A DNA stretch of 64,000 nucleotides from an uncultured Saprospiraceae bacterium (GCA_937959115.1 CALGAW010000035.1:186001-250000), one strand, 5' to 3'; shown: positions 7,934 to 17,152, numbered from the stretch's first letter. Made by a program: numbers and translations. The notes: generated from the letters alone by a model not told the origin.

Positions 7934-9283
7934 ATGGAAAATAACTCTATTATCATCGTTGGAGGAGGCATAACAGGACTAGCTGCTGCTTATATTTTGT
8001 CGAAAAGTAACGATAATATTGTACTTGTAGAACGGAATGAAAAAGTAGGTGGTTTGCTTGCAACATTCGAAGTAGGAGGCAACAGATTAGAGTATTATTA
8101 CCACCATTTTTTTACACATGATAAAGAAATAAACTGGTTAGTCAAAGACTTAAACCTCCAGGATCAGTTAACGTTTAGAAAAACGAAAACTGGAATCTTC
8201 AGAAATGGAAGAATCTTTCCATTCAACAGTTTGAAGGATTTATTGCAATTCAAGCCAATTGGACTCCTAGATAAAATTAGGTTTGGGCTGACCAGCCTCT
8301 TCCTAGGAAAAATAGCAAAATGGCAAGCGTATGAATCGGTTTCAGCTATGGAATGGTTTACAAACAAAACCGGCAAAAGAGCAACCGAAGCCATCTGGGG
8401 CCCACTCCTAAATGTAAAATTTGGATCCTACGCCACAAAAGTCCCACTCGCTTGGATGATTGGAAGACTGCGACAACGGATGAACTCCAGAAAACAAAGC
8501 GTTGAACATCTCGGTTATCTAAATGGTAGCCTAAATACACTCCTCAAAGCGCTAACAGCTGAATTGACGAAGAGAAACGTCACAATCCTAACCAACACAA
8601 GTGTCGATCAAATCATCATAGAAAACAACAAGATCGTTGGTGTGAAAAGCGGGAATCAAACAATAAAAGGAACTAACGTCCTGATCACAATACCTAGTGA
8701 ACCTGCTGCTAAGTTGATTCAACCATTCAACAAGACTTTAGCGAATAAAATCAATGCTGTCAACTACTTTGGAACCGTCTGCACTATTCTTGAGCTAGAC
8801 AGAAAACTAAGCGATATTTACTGGCTCAACGTTACAGACAAGGGATTTCCATTCGGAGGAATAATAGAACACACCAACTTTATTCCAACAGATCAATACC
8901 AAGGAAACCACATTGTCTACCTTTCTCGCTATTTTTCTAGGGATGAGGCGATTGCAACGATGGATGAAGCTGAAATCAAAGCACTTATGCTTCCTCACCT
9001 CAAACGAATCTACAAGGGATTTGATAAGCAGTGGATCCGTAACGTACATGTCTTCAAAACATTTACGGCAGCAACAGTTTGTGATTTAAACTTTTCAGAT
9101 AAAGTCACCCCAGTTAAACTTCCGATTGAAAACTTGTACCTTGCAAACATGATGCATATTTATCCTGATGAACGGAGTGTCAATAATTCCATTCGCCTAG
9201 CAGCAGAAGCAGCAAAAACGATGGGATATGACTCAGATTTCGTTCCAAAAGGAAATTCGCTTTCAGCACAAATAGGATTTTAG
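7934..9283 (+). CDS. FAD-dependent amine-oxidase-like oxidoreductase
   Basis: The 449-residue protein starts with an FAD-binding Rossmann fold: 'IIVGGGITGLAAAYIL' at residues of about 6-21 and the acidic 'LVERNEKVGGLLATF'. A mixed alpha/beta substrate domain follows, and near the C-terminus the second FAD signature region 'NLYLANMMHIYPDERSVNNS'. It belongs to the protoporphyrinogen-oxidase/amine-oxidase/UDP-galactopyranose-mutase superfamily. The following gene, 16 bp away, is a membrane glycosyltransferase, so a role in glycan or lipid-sugar modification is more likely than haem synthesis. The substrate is not known. Confidence 0.8.
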   Translation: MENNSIIIVGGGITGLAAAYILSKSNDNIVLVERNEKVGGLLATFEVGGNRLEYYYHHFFTHDKEINWLVKDLNLQDQLTFRKTKTGIFRNGRIFPFNSLKDLLQFKPIGLLDKIRFGLTSLFLGKIAKWQAYESVSAMEWFTNKTGKRATEAIWGPLLNVKFGSYATKVPLAWMIGRLRQRMNSRKQSVEHLGYLNGSLNTLLKALTAELTKRNVTILTNTSVDQIIIENNKIVGVKSGNQTIKGTNVLITIPSEPAAKLIQPFNKTLANKINAVNYFGTVCTILELDRKLSDIYWLNVTDKGFPFGGIIEHTNFIPTDQYQGNHIVYLSRYFSRDEAIATMDEAEIKALMLPHLKRIYKGFDKQWIRNVHVFKTFTAATVCDLNFSDKVTPVKLPIENLYLANMMHIYPDERSVNNSIRLAAEAAKTMGYDSDFVPKGNSLSAQIGF

Positions 9284-9298
9284 TATTATTGCAGTCTA

Positions 9299-10243
9299 AT
9301 GATATCAATTGTAATTCCGATATATAACGAACAGGAGAACATCCCCGCACTCTATAAGCGACTTACAGAGGCGAGTCCCCTGTGGAAAGAGTCCTACGAA
9401 ATTATCGTGGTAGACGATGGCTCTTTTGACAATTCCCTCAACCTATTGTTGGAAATTTCTAAAAAAGACAAGCAAGTAAAGGTCTTAAAACTTTCCAGAA
9501 ATTTCGGGCACCAAGCAGCAATTACTGCAGGGATGCATGCTGCAACCGGTGATGCAGTTATTATTATGGATGGAGATTTACAAGACCCACCCGAAGAATT
9601 GCCGCGCTTCCTAGAAAAATGGCGAGAAGGGTATCAAGTCGTCTATGCTATTCGCACCAAGCGCAAAGAGGCGATCCATAAGCGATTTGGGTATTGGCTG
9701 TTTTACCGGTTTTTAGCTATGATAAGTGACATTGATATCCCGTTGGACAGTGGTGACTTTTGTGTGATGGACCGAGTCGTGGTAGATGCAATGAATAAGC
9801 AATTGACTGAGCGAATTCGATTTGTAAGAGGACTACGTGCTTATGCAGGTTTCAAGCAGATTGGGGTGAAGTATGAGCGGGCAGAACGAGCAGCTGGTGA
9901 ACCAAAATATACCTTTCGGAAACTGATTAATCTGGCATTTGACGGCTTGTTGGACTATTCAGTTTTTCCACTTCGAGTGGCCAGTTACTTCGGTTTTATC
10001 ATCTCGTTATTTTCATTTTCCGCAGGAATATTTCTAATTATTCATCGAATTGTAGACTTTAAACTCCTTGGTTATTCTCCATCTGATGTTCCTGGTATGG
10101 CATCGCTCGGTATTGGTATCTTTTTCCTAGGTGGTCTAACAATTATGTTCCTAGGTATTATCGGGAATTACATTGGTCGAATTTATTTTGAAGTAAAGAA
10201 CAGACCAACCTATATTGTTGAAAAATTTTATAATAATGATTAA
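9299..10243 (+). CDS. Family 2 glycosyltransferase, polyprenyl-phosphate type (GtrB/DPM1-like)
   Basis: The 314-residue protein has an N-terminal GT-A domain with 'ISIVIPIYNEQENI', 'IIVVDDGS' and the DxD region 'IIMDGDLQDPPEELP'. Two membrane helices follow in the C-terminal third (residues of about 232-256 and 268-292). This is the layout of GtrB-type enzymes, which load a sugar onto undecaprenyl phosphate on the cytoplasmic side. It is probably cotranscribed with the upstream FAD oxidoreductase. The sugar transferred is not predictable. Confidence 0.9.
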   Translation: MISIVIPIYNEQENIPALYKRLTEASPLWKESYEIIVVDDGSFDNSLNLLLEISKKDKQVKVLKLSRNFGHQAAITAGMHAATGDAVIIMDGDLQDPPEELPRFLEKWREGYQVVYAIRTKRKEAIHKRFGYWLFYRFLAMISDIDIPLDSGDFCVMDRVVVDAMNKQLTERIRFVRGLRAYAGFKQIGVKYERAERAAGEPKYTFRKLINLAFDGLLDYSVFPLRVASYFGFIISLFSFSAGIFLIIHRIVDFKLLGYSPSDVPGMASLGIGIFFLGGLTIMFLGIIGNYIGRIYFEVKNRPTYIVEKFYNND

Positions 10244-10251
10244 TGATTAAT
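10234..10251. repeat. Right copy of the 18-bp inverted repeat
   Basis: TAATGATTAATGATTAAT is the exact reverse complement of 7868-7885 and overlaps the stop codon of the glycosyltransferase gene. Confidence 0.6.
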
Positions 10252-10287
10252 CCTTGACCATTAACGAATCAATTCCTAATTATTATT

Positions 10288-10295
10288 TAACTTTG
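10288..10295 (+). promoter_or_regulatory. Putative -7 element of the DUF4293 gene
   Basis: TAACTTTG fits TAnnTTTG and lies 18 nt before the ATG at 10314. The -33 box is not clear. Confidence 0.45.
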
Positions 10296-10313
10296 CCGTC
10301 AAATTAATATACT

Positions 10314-10751
10314 ATGATTCAGCGAATACAGTCTTTATTTATGTTTTTAGCTTCTGGATGCTTTTTCGGATTGTTTGGTTTGCCATTTGCAAATAGTGAT
10401 GAAGCTACAAAGCCTTTTTTTGAAGATTCTATTTACAATGTAATGGATCATCCTGCCTTGCTAGGAATAACAATAGCAGGAGGAGCGATTGCTTTAATCA
10501 ATATATTTCTGTTTAAAAACCGTGGACTTCAAATGCGCCTTAGTATTCTTGTCATTATTTGCTCGATATTACTTGCAGTGTTTGCGACTTATCTCGTTTA
10601 TCAAGACGCCTCACTAATGTCTAATACAGCTGATTTGGAAGATGGGTTTGGTGTGTATCTGCCACCACTCGCCCTATTATTTGGTATCCTAGGCTATGTT
10701 TTTGTTAAAAAAGATGAGAAACTAGTTAAATCAATGGATCGTCTACGCTAA
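10314..10751 (+). CDS. DUF4293 family four-helix membrane protein
   Basis: The 145-residue protein begins 'MIQRIQSLFMFLA', the standard start of the Bacteroidota DUF4293 family, and contains four hydrophobic segments (residues of about 6-25, 48-65, 76-97 and 115-131). The family has no known function. The stop codon is 5 bp before the TTG start of the BrkB-like gene, indicating cotranscription. Confidence 0.8.
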   Translation: MIQRIQSLFMFLASGCFFGLFGLPFANSDEATKPFFEDSIYNVMDHPALLGITIAGGAIALINIFLFKNRGLQMRLSILVIICSILLAVFATYLVYQDASLMSNTADLEDGFGVYLPPLALLFGILGYVFVKKDEKLVKSMDRLR

Positions 10752-10756
10752 TTGCT

Positions 10757-11698
10757 TTGAAGTTTCCTAGGGAAGACATAACCAAGAAAGGCATTACTAA
10801 TCATCTAAAAAGTTGGTATGCAATTATCAGAGCTGTGGTCCAATCATTTAGCAAGGATGGGGTTACGATGATGGGAGCTGCCCTATCGTATTACATGGTG
10901 TTTTCTCTTCCTGCGATTCTCATCATCGCTACTGCTTCCGTTGGAATGTTCTTTGGCAAAGAGGCTGTTGAAGGCCAAATTCTTAATCAGTTAGGTGACT
11001 ATTTTGGAGCAGAGGCCGCCCTTGATATCCAAGGAGTAATCATTGGGATTAGTGACTATGATCGAAACTGGTGGGCCACGTTGTTTGGTGTCGCATTACT
11101 AGTGTTTGGTGCATCTGGAGTGTTCTATGCCTTGCAGACTGCACTCAATAAGATATTTGGTGTTCAGAACAGAATTCGCAAGGGGGTTCTTGGTGTTTTG
11201 GTTGACCGTGGGTTGTCATTCGGGATGGTGGTTGTCATTTGTTTTATCATGGTAGTTTCCTTATTACTCAATACGGCATTGATGAAACTCACAAATTTTA
11301 TGGAGTTGCAATCAAGCACTGAGCTAATGAGTTTGAGCGGTGAACTTTCGGATTCGGTGTTGCTGGTCTTCAAGAATCTCGGCTCGTTTGTGTTATTTAC
11401 TATCTTTTTCGGATTTGTGTATCGGGTGTTGCCCAATGTCAATTTTCGGTGGCGGCAGATCTGGCTAGGTGCAGTGCTGACTGCTGTTTTGTTCGGGATC
11501 GGTGAGTTACTTCTAGGCTTTTATCTAAGCAAAACGGATGTATGGACGACCTATGGCGCTGCTGGGTCTCTCGTCGTAATTTTGATATGGGTGTACTACA
11601 GTTCTCAAATGATTTTTGTAGGCGCAGAGTTCATAAAAGTGTATTCGTACTATAAGGGATACCCAATAGAGCCGATCCGGTTTGCTCGTAAGGACTGA
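10757..11698 (+). CDS. YihY/BrkB family inner-membrane protein
   Basis: The 313-residue protein has about six membrane helices and the family signature 'DGVTMMGAALSYYMVFSLPAILII' region (residues of about 34-58), plus the C-terminal 'YGAAGSLVVILIWVYYSSQMIFVGAEF' region. BrkB was once called ribonuclease BN in error; the family is now seen as putative transporters or envelope proteins of unknown function. I accept the TTG start at 10757 because the first 30 residues precede the conserved helix as they do in relatives and no ATG is available. A hairpin at 11715-11750 probably ends the transcript. Confidence 0.85.
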   Translation: MKFPREDITKKGITNHLKSWYAIIRAVVQSFSKDGVTMMGAALSYYMVFSLPAILIIATASVGMFFGKEAVEGQILNQLGDYFGAEAALDIQGVIIGISDYDRNWWATLFGVALLVFGASGVFYALQTALNKIFGVQNRIRKGVLGVLVDRGLSFGMVVVICFIMVVSLLLNTALMKLTNFMELQSSTELMSLSGELSDSVLLVFKNLGSFVLFTIFFGFVYRVLPNVNFRWRQIWLGAVLTAVLFGIGELLLGFYLSKTDVWTTYGAAGSLVVILIWVYYSSQMIFVGAEFIKVYSYYKGYPIEPIRFARKD

Positions 11699-11714
11699 AT
11701 CTTTAGATCGACCA

Positions 11715-11757
11715 TGCTGAGGAACAATATGCGGTTGTATGAACTCAGCAGGCTTTT
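11715..11757 (+). terminator. Terminator-like hairpin after the BrkB gene
   Basis: TGCTGAG (11715-11721) pairs with CTCAGCA (11744-11750). The loop itself contains an ACAA/TTGT inner stem, and a short CTTTTA tract follows. The U tract is weak. Confidence 0.45.
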
Positions 11758-11937
11758 ATAAGCATAATATTTTTAAATTTGTGAAGGTGTTAACACTAGT
11801 TGTTAAACTGGTATATGGTTGATACTTTAGAGCGTCAAGCACTGAACGTGCAACTAAAGAATAAATTGTGTCATCAATGGATTATGGTACAGATAGAAAT
11901 GGAATAGAACAACGAAGCACCAAGAACTAAGTACTTT

Positions 11938-12636
11938 ATGAACAGCATCAGTCTCAATAAATTTATCAGTAGTAAAGGTCTTTGCTCCCGACGCGAAGCA
12001 GATAAGTGGATTGAAGCAGGAAGAGTCACCATCAACGGCAAGAAAGCCACAAAAGGCAACCGCGTCGAGCCATCAGACACCGTTCAACTTGACGGAAAAC
12101 CGCTTACAGTAGAAGTGGAAACGGTTTACCTTAAATTTAATAAACCGCCCGGAGTCACTTGTACCACCGACCTAAAAGACAAAAGCAATATCATTGATTA
12201 TATCAACTTCAACCAACGAATATTCCCGATCGGAAGACTAGACAAGAACTCCACGGGACTCATCCTATTAACCAATGATGGTGATATCGTCAACAAGGTG
12301 TTGCGCAAGGAGAATAAACATGAAAAAGAATATGTAGTCACAGTGAATAAACCCATCACACAACAATTCCTTAAACGAATGGCTCGACCCATTCCGATGC
12401 TAGGAACACGGACATTGCCCTGCAAGGTCATTAAGATAAACAACCACACCTTCAAAATCATCCTTACCCAAGGACTGAACCGACAAATCAGAAGGATGTG
12501 CGAGTTTTGCAACTACAACGTCTTGACCTTAAAACGGATTAGAATTAAGCACATCAACCTAGGGGAACTGAGTGTCGGTGCTTGGGAATATATTTCTGAG
12601 AAAGATGTGATGCAGTTTAGGAATAAGAATAAGTGA
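11938..12636 (+). CDS. rluF: 23S rRNA pseudouridine synthase, RluF-like
   Basis: The enzyme isomerises uridine in 23S rRNA (position 2604 in E. coli for RluF). The 232-residue protein begins with an S4 RNA-binding domain ('INKFISSKGLCSRREADK'-like, residues of about 5-60). The catalytic domain has 'IGRLDKNSTGLILLTNDG', whose Asp is the catalytic residue, and 'LTQGLNRQIRRMCEF' near residues 180-195. The lack of a long N-terminal extension and the 'EKEYVV..NKPI' region fit RluF better than RluB, but orthology within the RluB/E/F group is inferred. It faces the MDR oxidoreductase gene convergently. Confidence 0.85.
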   Translation: MNSISLNKFISSKGLCSRREADKWIEAGRVTINGKKATKGNRVEPSDTVQLDGKPLTVEVETVYLKFNKPPGVTCTTDLKDKSNIIDYINFNQRIFPIGRLDKNSTGLILLTNDGDIVNKVLRKENKHEKEYVVTVNKPITQQFLKRMARPIPMLGTRTLPCKVIKINNHTFKIILTQGLNRQIRRMCEFCNYNVLTLKRIRIKHINLGELSVGAWEYISEKDVMQFRNKNK

Positions 12637-12706
12637 GTCGAATTTCCCTTCTAGTCAGTAAGGAAGGTCTTTTTCATTGAAACCCCTTGTTTTCCAGAAA
12701 CGCTGA

Positions 12707-12735
12707 ATGGGTGATACGAATCGCATCACCCGTTG
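12707..12735. other. Inverted repeat between convergent genes
   Basis: AATGGGTGAT (12707-12716) pairs with ATCACCCGTT (12726-12735) with one G-U pair and a 9-nt loop. There is no T run, so it is at most a weak bidirectional end. It lies between rluF and the oxidoreductase gene. Confidence 0.5.
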
Positions 12736-12820
12736 ACAGGCCCACTAGGATAATTTCTTTGAAAATAGAATCCTAAGAATCTTGTGAAGCTGAACCGTTT
12801 CTAGCGTGATTCTGGATTCC

Positions 12821-13762
12821 CTACATCCGCATAACCAATTTCCCAACAGTTCTGCCAGATTCTATTTGATTATGGGCTTCTGCAACCTCTGAAAAATCAT
12901 ACACTTTAGAGACATGAGGCTTCAGGGTACCATCTTCTAACATCCCGCGAAGCGTATTCATATCTTCTCCACTGGATTGTACAAGCAAATTAGACAAATT
13001 CACACCTCTGTTCGTGGCTGCGGCTTGCAACTCCTCAGGGAACTCATGGACAGCGATACTGATGATTTTGCCACCTTCTTTCATTACTTTTATGGAGTTG
13101 GCAATGGTTGTTTCGTCCAGCATTTCGAAAGCGAAGTCGATATCTGAAAGCATTTCCTCGTAGGCCTGTGTTTTGTAATCGATGTGCTGATCCGCTCCAA
13201 GACCCATCACAAATTCACGGTTTTTAGCGGAGCAGGTTGTTGTTACGTGGGCACCTAAGTGTTTAGCGATCTGTATTGCGAAGTGTCCGACACCTCCAGA
13301 TCCAGCTTGGATAAGTATTTTGTCTCCTGATTTCACCCTAGGTTTCATTGCTTGTAGCGCAGTAAGCGGTGCAAGGGTGCAGGCTGCTGCTTGCTCGAAG
13401 GAAACATTCTCAGGCATTTTTGCAAGATGGCTCTCAGGCGTTGCTACGTATTCCGCATAGGCTTTTCCTGCACCAGGGAAGTTGGTCATGCCGAAAACCT
13501 TATCTCCAGGTGCAAATTTTGAGACTCCGGCTCCAGTAGCTTTCACCACACCTGCAACATCCCATCCTAGGATTAGAGGGCGGTCCTTTCCGTAAATCGC
13601 GTCCGCTAATGGCTCAATACTTCTAACTTTAATGTCTACAGGGTTCAATCCAAGTGCTTTTACCTCTACTAGTACTTCATTTTCCTTTGGAACTGGTTGG
13701 TCGATCTCCTTGTACATTAAGTTGTCAACGCCTCCAATTTGTTCTAATATGATCGCTTTCAT
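12821..13762 (-). CDS. NADP-dependent MDR-family (quinone-type) oxidoreductase
   Basis: From the ATG at 13762 the product has 313 residues and starts 'MKAIILEQIGGVDNL', the typical start of zinc-independent medium-chain dehydrogenases/reductases. A GroES-like domain (residues of about 25-130, with 'ILGWDVAGVV') is followed by the nucleotide-binding motif 'AGSGGVGHFAIQIAKHLGA'. The zinc ligands of alcohol dehydrogenases are absent, so quinone or enone reduction with NADPH is likely. The frame stays open for 42 codons upstream of 13762, but that part has no similarity to the family. Confidence 0.9.
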   Translation of the reverse strand: MKAIILEQIGGVDNLMYKEIDQPVPKENEVLVEVKALGLNPVDIKVRSIEPLADAIYGKDRPLILGWDVAGVVKATGAGVSKFAPGDKVFGMTNFPGAGKAYAEYVATPESHLAKMPENVSFEQAAACTLAPLTALQAMKPRVKSGDKILIQAGSGGVGHFAIQIAKHLGAHVTTTCSAKNREFVMGLGADQHIDYKTQAYEEMLSDIDFAFEMLDETTIANSIKVMKEGGKIISIAVHEFPEELQAAATNRGVNLSNLLVQSSGEDMNTLRGMLEDGTLKPHVSKVYDFSEVAEAHNQIESGRTVGKLVMRM

Positions 13763-14198
13763 AATTTGTAATTTGTAATATTTTTTTACAATAATACTAT
13801 AATGCAACATTAGAAACAAGCATTCAAAAGATATTCTCATTAGATAAAGGAGCAAACTTAGATGGCATTCTCTACAATGCTGCAGCAAGGGGTTTTCAAT
13901 GGTTCGAAAATGTAGCGTAAATGCTATTTATACACCAAATTATAGTGCAACGAATGATGGGCTGATCTATAATTAAAACCTTACCTTTTTTTAATTGACG
14001 GAATGAATTCTTAATTAACTATTAATTTTTTACAAACCGTAATTCACTCACACCTCATATATTGGAAAATAAATTAATGTCAAATCTCCAACTTTTTTAT
14101 TTAGGCACCGTATACCATTTTAACAACCACGAACAACAATTTATTCAAGCTGTACTTTCTGTAAAACCTTTAATCATAATTTGATAAAGTTTTATATC
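13763..14198. other. Intergenic region between divergent genes
   Basis: AT-rich sequence between the divergent oxidoreductase and lipoprotein genes. A tandem TAATTTG repeat lies at about 13763-13780, next to the oxidoreductase start. I see no RNA gene or conserved coding frame. Confidence 0.45.
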
Positions 14199-14681
14199 AT
14201 GAACAACAGAAATACGCATACAATAATTACAATTCTCATTCTTATATCCTTTATTTTCTCTTCTTGTAGTGATGTTTTTATTGAGCAATCGGATGAAGAA
14301 CTTCTGACATACGGTTCTTGGAAAGTAGAATCTGTTGTAACAGAACCGTTGATCCCGCTTGAAGACACTGGTGTTGCAGTTAGTTTTGAAGAAAACTGTC
14401 CACATGATGAAGTGCTCAATTTCAATCATGACGGCACGTACTATATTTCAAAGAATTTCAATTTATGTGAAGGAAGTAATAGTGATCCTGTGCTTCTGTC
14501 TGGTACTTGGCAAATAACTGAGAAAGCCAGTAAAAAGGTAATTGACTTTATCACAGAAGAATCAAATAGTACCTATGCACTGCAATCGATATCTAGGTCT
14601 TCGCTTGTATTGAAAGAAGAATGGCTCAAAACTGGTAACACCAAAATTACGACCTACCAAAATACAAAATTCGAAAAGTAA
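14199..14681 (+). CDS. Lipocalin-like lipoprotein of unknown function
   Basis: The 160-residue protein starts at ATG 14199 (MNNRNTH) with a hydrophobic signal ending in the lipobox FSSC. The mature part has the pattern of Bacteroidota lipocalin-like domains: 'YGSWKVESV' early, 'LNFNHDGTYYIS', 'LSGTWQIT' and an alternation of strands to the C-terminus. The ligand and role are unknown. A TTG at 14181 in frame would add six residues but would spoil the signal peptide. A hairpin at 14696-14725 follows. Confidence 0.75.
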   Translation: MNNRNTHTIITILILISFIFSSCSDVFIEQSDEELLTYGSWKVESVVTEPLIPLEDTGVAVSFEENCPHDEVLNFNHDGTYYISKNFNLCEGSNSDPVLLSGTWQITEKASKKVIDFITEESNSTYALQSISRSSLVLKEEWLKTGNTKITTYQNTKFEK

Positions 14682-14695
14682 GATTCATCCATCAC

Positions 14696-14725
14696 ACCTC
14701 ATCCCTGCTATCAGCAGGAGGTTTT
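14696..14725 (+). terminator. Terminator-like hairpin after the lipoprotein gene
   Basis: CCTGCT and AGCAGG form the inner stem (14704-14718) and ACCT/AGGT extends it past a bulge. Only four T residues follow. Confidence 0.5.
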
Positions 14726-14969
14726 ACATCAATAATTTAACAATTGTCTTTAATGATCAACACCGAAAAATTAACCGTCGAGCATACCGATTTTAGCCTT
14801 ATTTTAGCCTTTGTTTTCTTCTTATTCATTACTGTTTTCAGTTCTTAAGATGAGCGTCATTAGGACTCAACATGGCTAATTGGCTTGTATAAATTATCAA
14901 AGAAATCAATCAACCTCATATACTGACAATAACGTCCAGTAACGATTAGGGTTAACCCAATTTATAGTT

Positions 14970-15007
14970 AAAAAAAGTTCATCAGACACGTTCTGATGAA
15001 CTTTTTT
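14970..15007. terminator. Bidirectional terminator hairpin in a 628-bp gene-free gap
   Basis: A perfect 10-bp stem (GTTCATCAGA at 14977-14986, TCTGATGAAC at 14992-15001) has a 5-nt loop, an A run before it and a T run after it, so it can work in both directions. It lies about 290 bp after the lipoprotein stop and 300 bp before rsmA. The rest of 14726-15309 holds no open frame that I can support; a small RNA ending here is possible. Confidence 0.82.
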
Positions 15008-15309
15008 CCATTAAAATTATGCCGTGGATAGAGCAATTAAAATAGTCGTTCGGAGCAATGCTTGAAGTCAACAACAATAGGGGTGAACAAGGAATCAAGA
15101 ATTGAACCTGTAGGAATCAATTAACCGAATATCATCAAACGCTAGAATTTGAATAAATTTCATAAACCTTGAAAAATTGAAATAAAAAAACTAACTTTGA
15201 TTAACTGCTTACGTTTATAACCACCGATTAATTTCATTTTAACAATACTGCTAAAATCAAGTTCTTTGATATTCCGTATATTTTCGGAACTGATTGTTTA
15301 TTTTGTACG

Positions 15310-16083
15310 ATGAAACCAAAAAAATCATTTGGTCAACATTTTTTAAGAAATGAGGAAATCACAAAGTCGATTGCTCATAGTCTTACGTTAAATGAGGAAA
15401 ATGTTGAAGTGCTGGAGATTGGACCAGGGAAAGGAGTACTAACCAAGTATTTGTTGGATATGCCTATCAATTTATTAGTGGTAGAAGCCGATAGAGACAT
15501 GATTGCCTATCTCAAGGAAAATTTCCAAGGACTAAAAAACAGAATCATAGAATCAGATGTGCTAAAGGTTAACTTTAAACATCATTTTGACAATCAGTTT
15601 TTTGTAATTGGTAATTTCCCGTATAACATTTCATCGCAGATTTTATTTAAAGTTCTAGAAAACAGAGCACAGATACCAGAAATGGTTGGCATGTTCCAAC
15701 GAGAGGTTGGTGTGAGAGTTGCTGCGCCTCCAGGTAGTAAAATCTATGGGGTGACTAGCGTGCTGATTCAAGCGTTTTATGACACCGAAGTACTGTTTGA
15801 AGTAGACCGAATGAATTTCGATCCGCCTCCTAAGGTACAATCTGTGGTAATCAAGCTGACAAGAAAGGAGAATGCTGACCTTGGATGTGATTTTAGTTTG
15901 TTTAAGTCGATTGTCAAAATAACATTTGGGCAACGACGCAAAATGCTTCGAAACACCCTCAAACAGTTTACTAGCGATCCAGATTTTCTACAACATGCGC
16001 GTTTTCAGAAACGCCCTGAACAGTTGTCTGTTGAGGAATTTGTAGAGCTGACAAACGAAATCACTAGAAGGAGAAGTCTTTAA
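15310..16083 (+). CDS. rsmA: 16S rRNA (A1518/A1519-N6,N6)-dimethyltransferase (KsgA)
   Basis: RsmA dimethylates two adjacent adenines near the 3' end of 16S rRNA, using SAM, late in 30S assembly. The 257-residue protein begins 'KPKKSFGQHFLRNEEI' (family signature). Its SAM site is 'VLEIGPGKGVLTKYLL' with the acidic 'VVEADRDM', and its catalytic motif IV is 'GNFPYNISSQIL'. The C-terminal helical RNA-binding part includes 'FGQRRKMLRNTLK'. It precedes the dehydrogenase gene by 65 bp. Confidence 0.96.
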   Translation: MKPKKSFGQHFLRNEEITKSIAHSLTLNEENVEVLEIGPGKGVLTKYLLDMPINLLVVEADRDMIAYLKENFQGLKNRIIESDVLKVNFKHHFDNQFFVIGNFPYNISSQILFKVLENRAQIPEMVGMFQREVGVRVAAPPGSKIYGVTSVLIQAFYDTEVLFEVDRMNFDPPPKVQSVVIKLTRKENADLGCDFSLFKSIVKITFGQRRKMLRNTLKQFTSDPDFLQHARFQKRPEQLSVEEFVELTNEITRRRSL

Positions 16084-16148
16084 TCTAGACATAAGCTTTT
16101 AGGATTCATACAAAGCTTTCTTATCTTTATGCTCTAAATCTATACTAG

Positions 16149-17114
16149 TTGAGCAAAGGAAAAATTCTAATCACCGATTCCGTACACCCACTATTGATCG
16201 AAGGCTTACAGCATCTTGGCTATGTCTGCGATTACTTGCCAGCCATTAAAACTGATGAAGTGTTTAGTTGTATCAGCAATTATATTGGGTTGATAATTAA
16301 TAGCAAAATCAAGGTCGATCAAAAGATGTTTGTTCAAGCTCATGCACTTAAGTTTGTTGGTCGGCTTGGTTCAGGAATGGAGATCGTCGATTTAGACTTT
16401 GCTAGAGAAAAAGGAGTCGCCATCCTACGTTCACCAGAAGGAAACAGAAATGCAGTCGCAGAGCATGCCGTCGGTATGTTACTTGCCTTAAACAATAAGT
16501 TATTGCTTGCCGACCGTGAAGTACGTTCCTTTAAATGGGACAGAGAGGGCAATAGAGGGGTAGAGCTAGAAGGGAAAACCATTGGAATTGTTGGATTTGG
16601 CAATACTGGTAGAGCCTTGGCAGAAAAATTTGCAGGCTGGAATGTACAAGTATTGGCCTATGACAAATACAAGGAAGGATTTTGTAATGATCTACCACAT
16701 GTCAAAGAGACAACGATGGAAGAAATTTGTGCGAAGACAGATGTATTGAGTTTACACATTCCTTTAACCACCGAAACGAAACATTTGGTCAGAAATGGAT
16801 TTTTAGAGAAATTCAATAAACAGATTGTACTAGTCAATACTTCAAGAGGACCAATTTTAGATACGGAGTATGTTATCAAAATGCTAAAATCTGGTAAGCT
16901 CAATGGAGCATGTTTAGATGTATACGAGAATGAAAAAATTCATACATATACGGAAAAAGAAAGAGTTATGTATGAAGATTTATTTCAACTTGAAAATACA
17001 ATTTTATCACCGCATGTTGCTGGATGGACACATGAGTCTAAACAAAAACTCGCGGAAACACTATTAGCAAAGATAAAATCAGTGTTGGAGGTTGATTTAT
17101 ATAATAAAAACTAA
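16149..17114 (+). CDS. D-2-hydroxyacid dehydrogenase (phosphoglycerate dehydrogenase-like)
   Basis: The 321-residue protein has the full D-2-hydroxyacid dehydrogenase layout. It has a split catalytic domain, the NAD motif 'VGFGNTGRALAEKF' near residue 145, 'VNTSRGPILDTE' containing the catalytic Arg, and the catalytic His in 'LSPHVAGWTHES'. There is no C-terminal ACT domain. In Bacteroidota such short forms are often annotated as SerA (3-phosphoglycerate to phosphohydroxypyruvate, serine pathway), but a different 2-hydroxyacid substrate cannot be excluded. The start is TTG at 16149. Confidence 0.85.
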   Translation: MSKGKILITDSVHPLLIEGLQHLGYVCDYLPAIKTDEVFSCISNYIGLIINSKIKVDQKMFVQAHALKFVGRLGSGMEIVDLDFAREKGVAILRSPEGNRNAVAEHAVGMLLALNNKLLLADREVRSFKWDREGNRGVELEGKTIGIVGFGNTGRALAEKFAGWNVQVLAYDKYKEGFCNDLPHVKETTMEEICAKTDVLSLHIPLTTETKHLVRNGFLEKFNKQIVLVNTSRGPILDTEYVIKMLKSGKLNGACLDVYENEKIHTYTEKERVMYEDLFQLENTILSPHVAGWTHESKQKLAETLLAKIKSVLEVDLYNKN

Positions 17115-17144
17115 TGTAATTTTACTTGTAATTTTTTACGGATA

Positions 17145-17152
17145 TAATTTTG
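17145..17152 (+). promoter_or_regulatory. Putative -7 element of the receptor/PorV module
   Basis: TAATTTTG matches TAnnTTTG, with TTTA at 17121-17124 and a 20-bp spacer as a possible -33 box. It would give a 5' leader of about 70 nt before the ATG at 17229. Confidence 0.45.

Noticed and set aside
13763-13888. N-terminal extension of the MDR oxidoreductase (42 more codons)
   Set aside because: The family start MKAIILEQ is at 13762, and the extension is unlike any known N-terminus.
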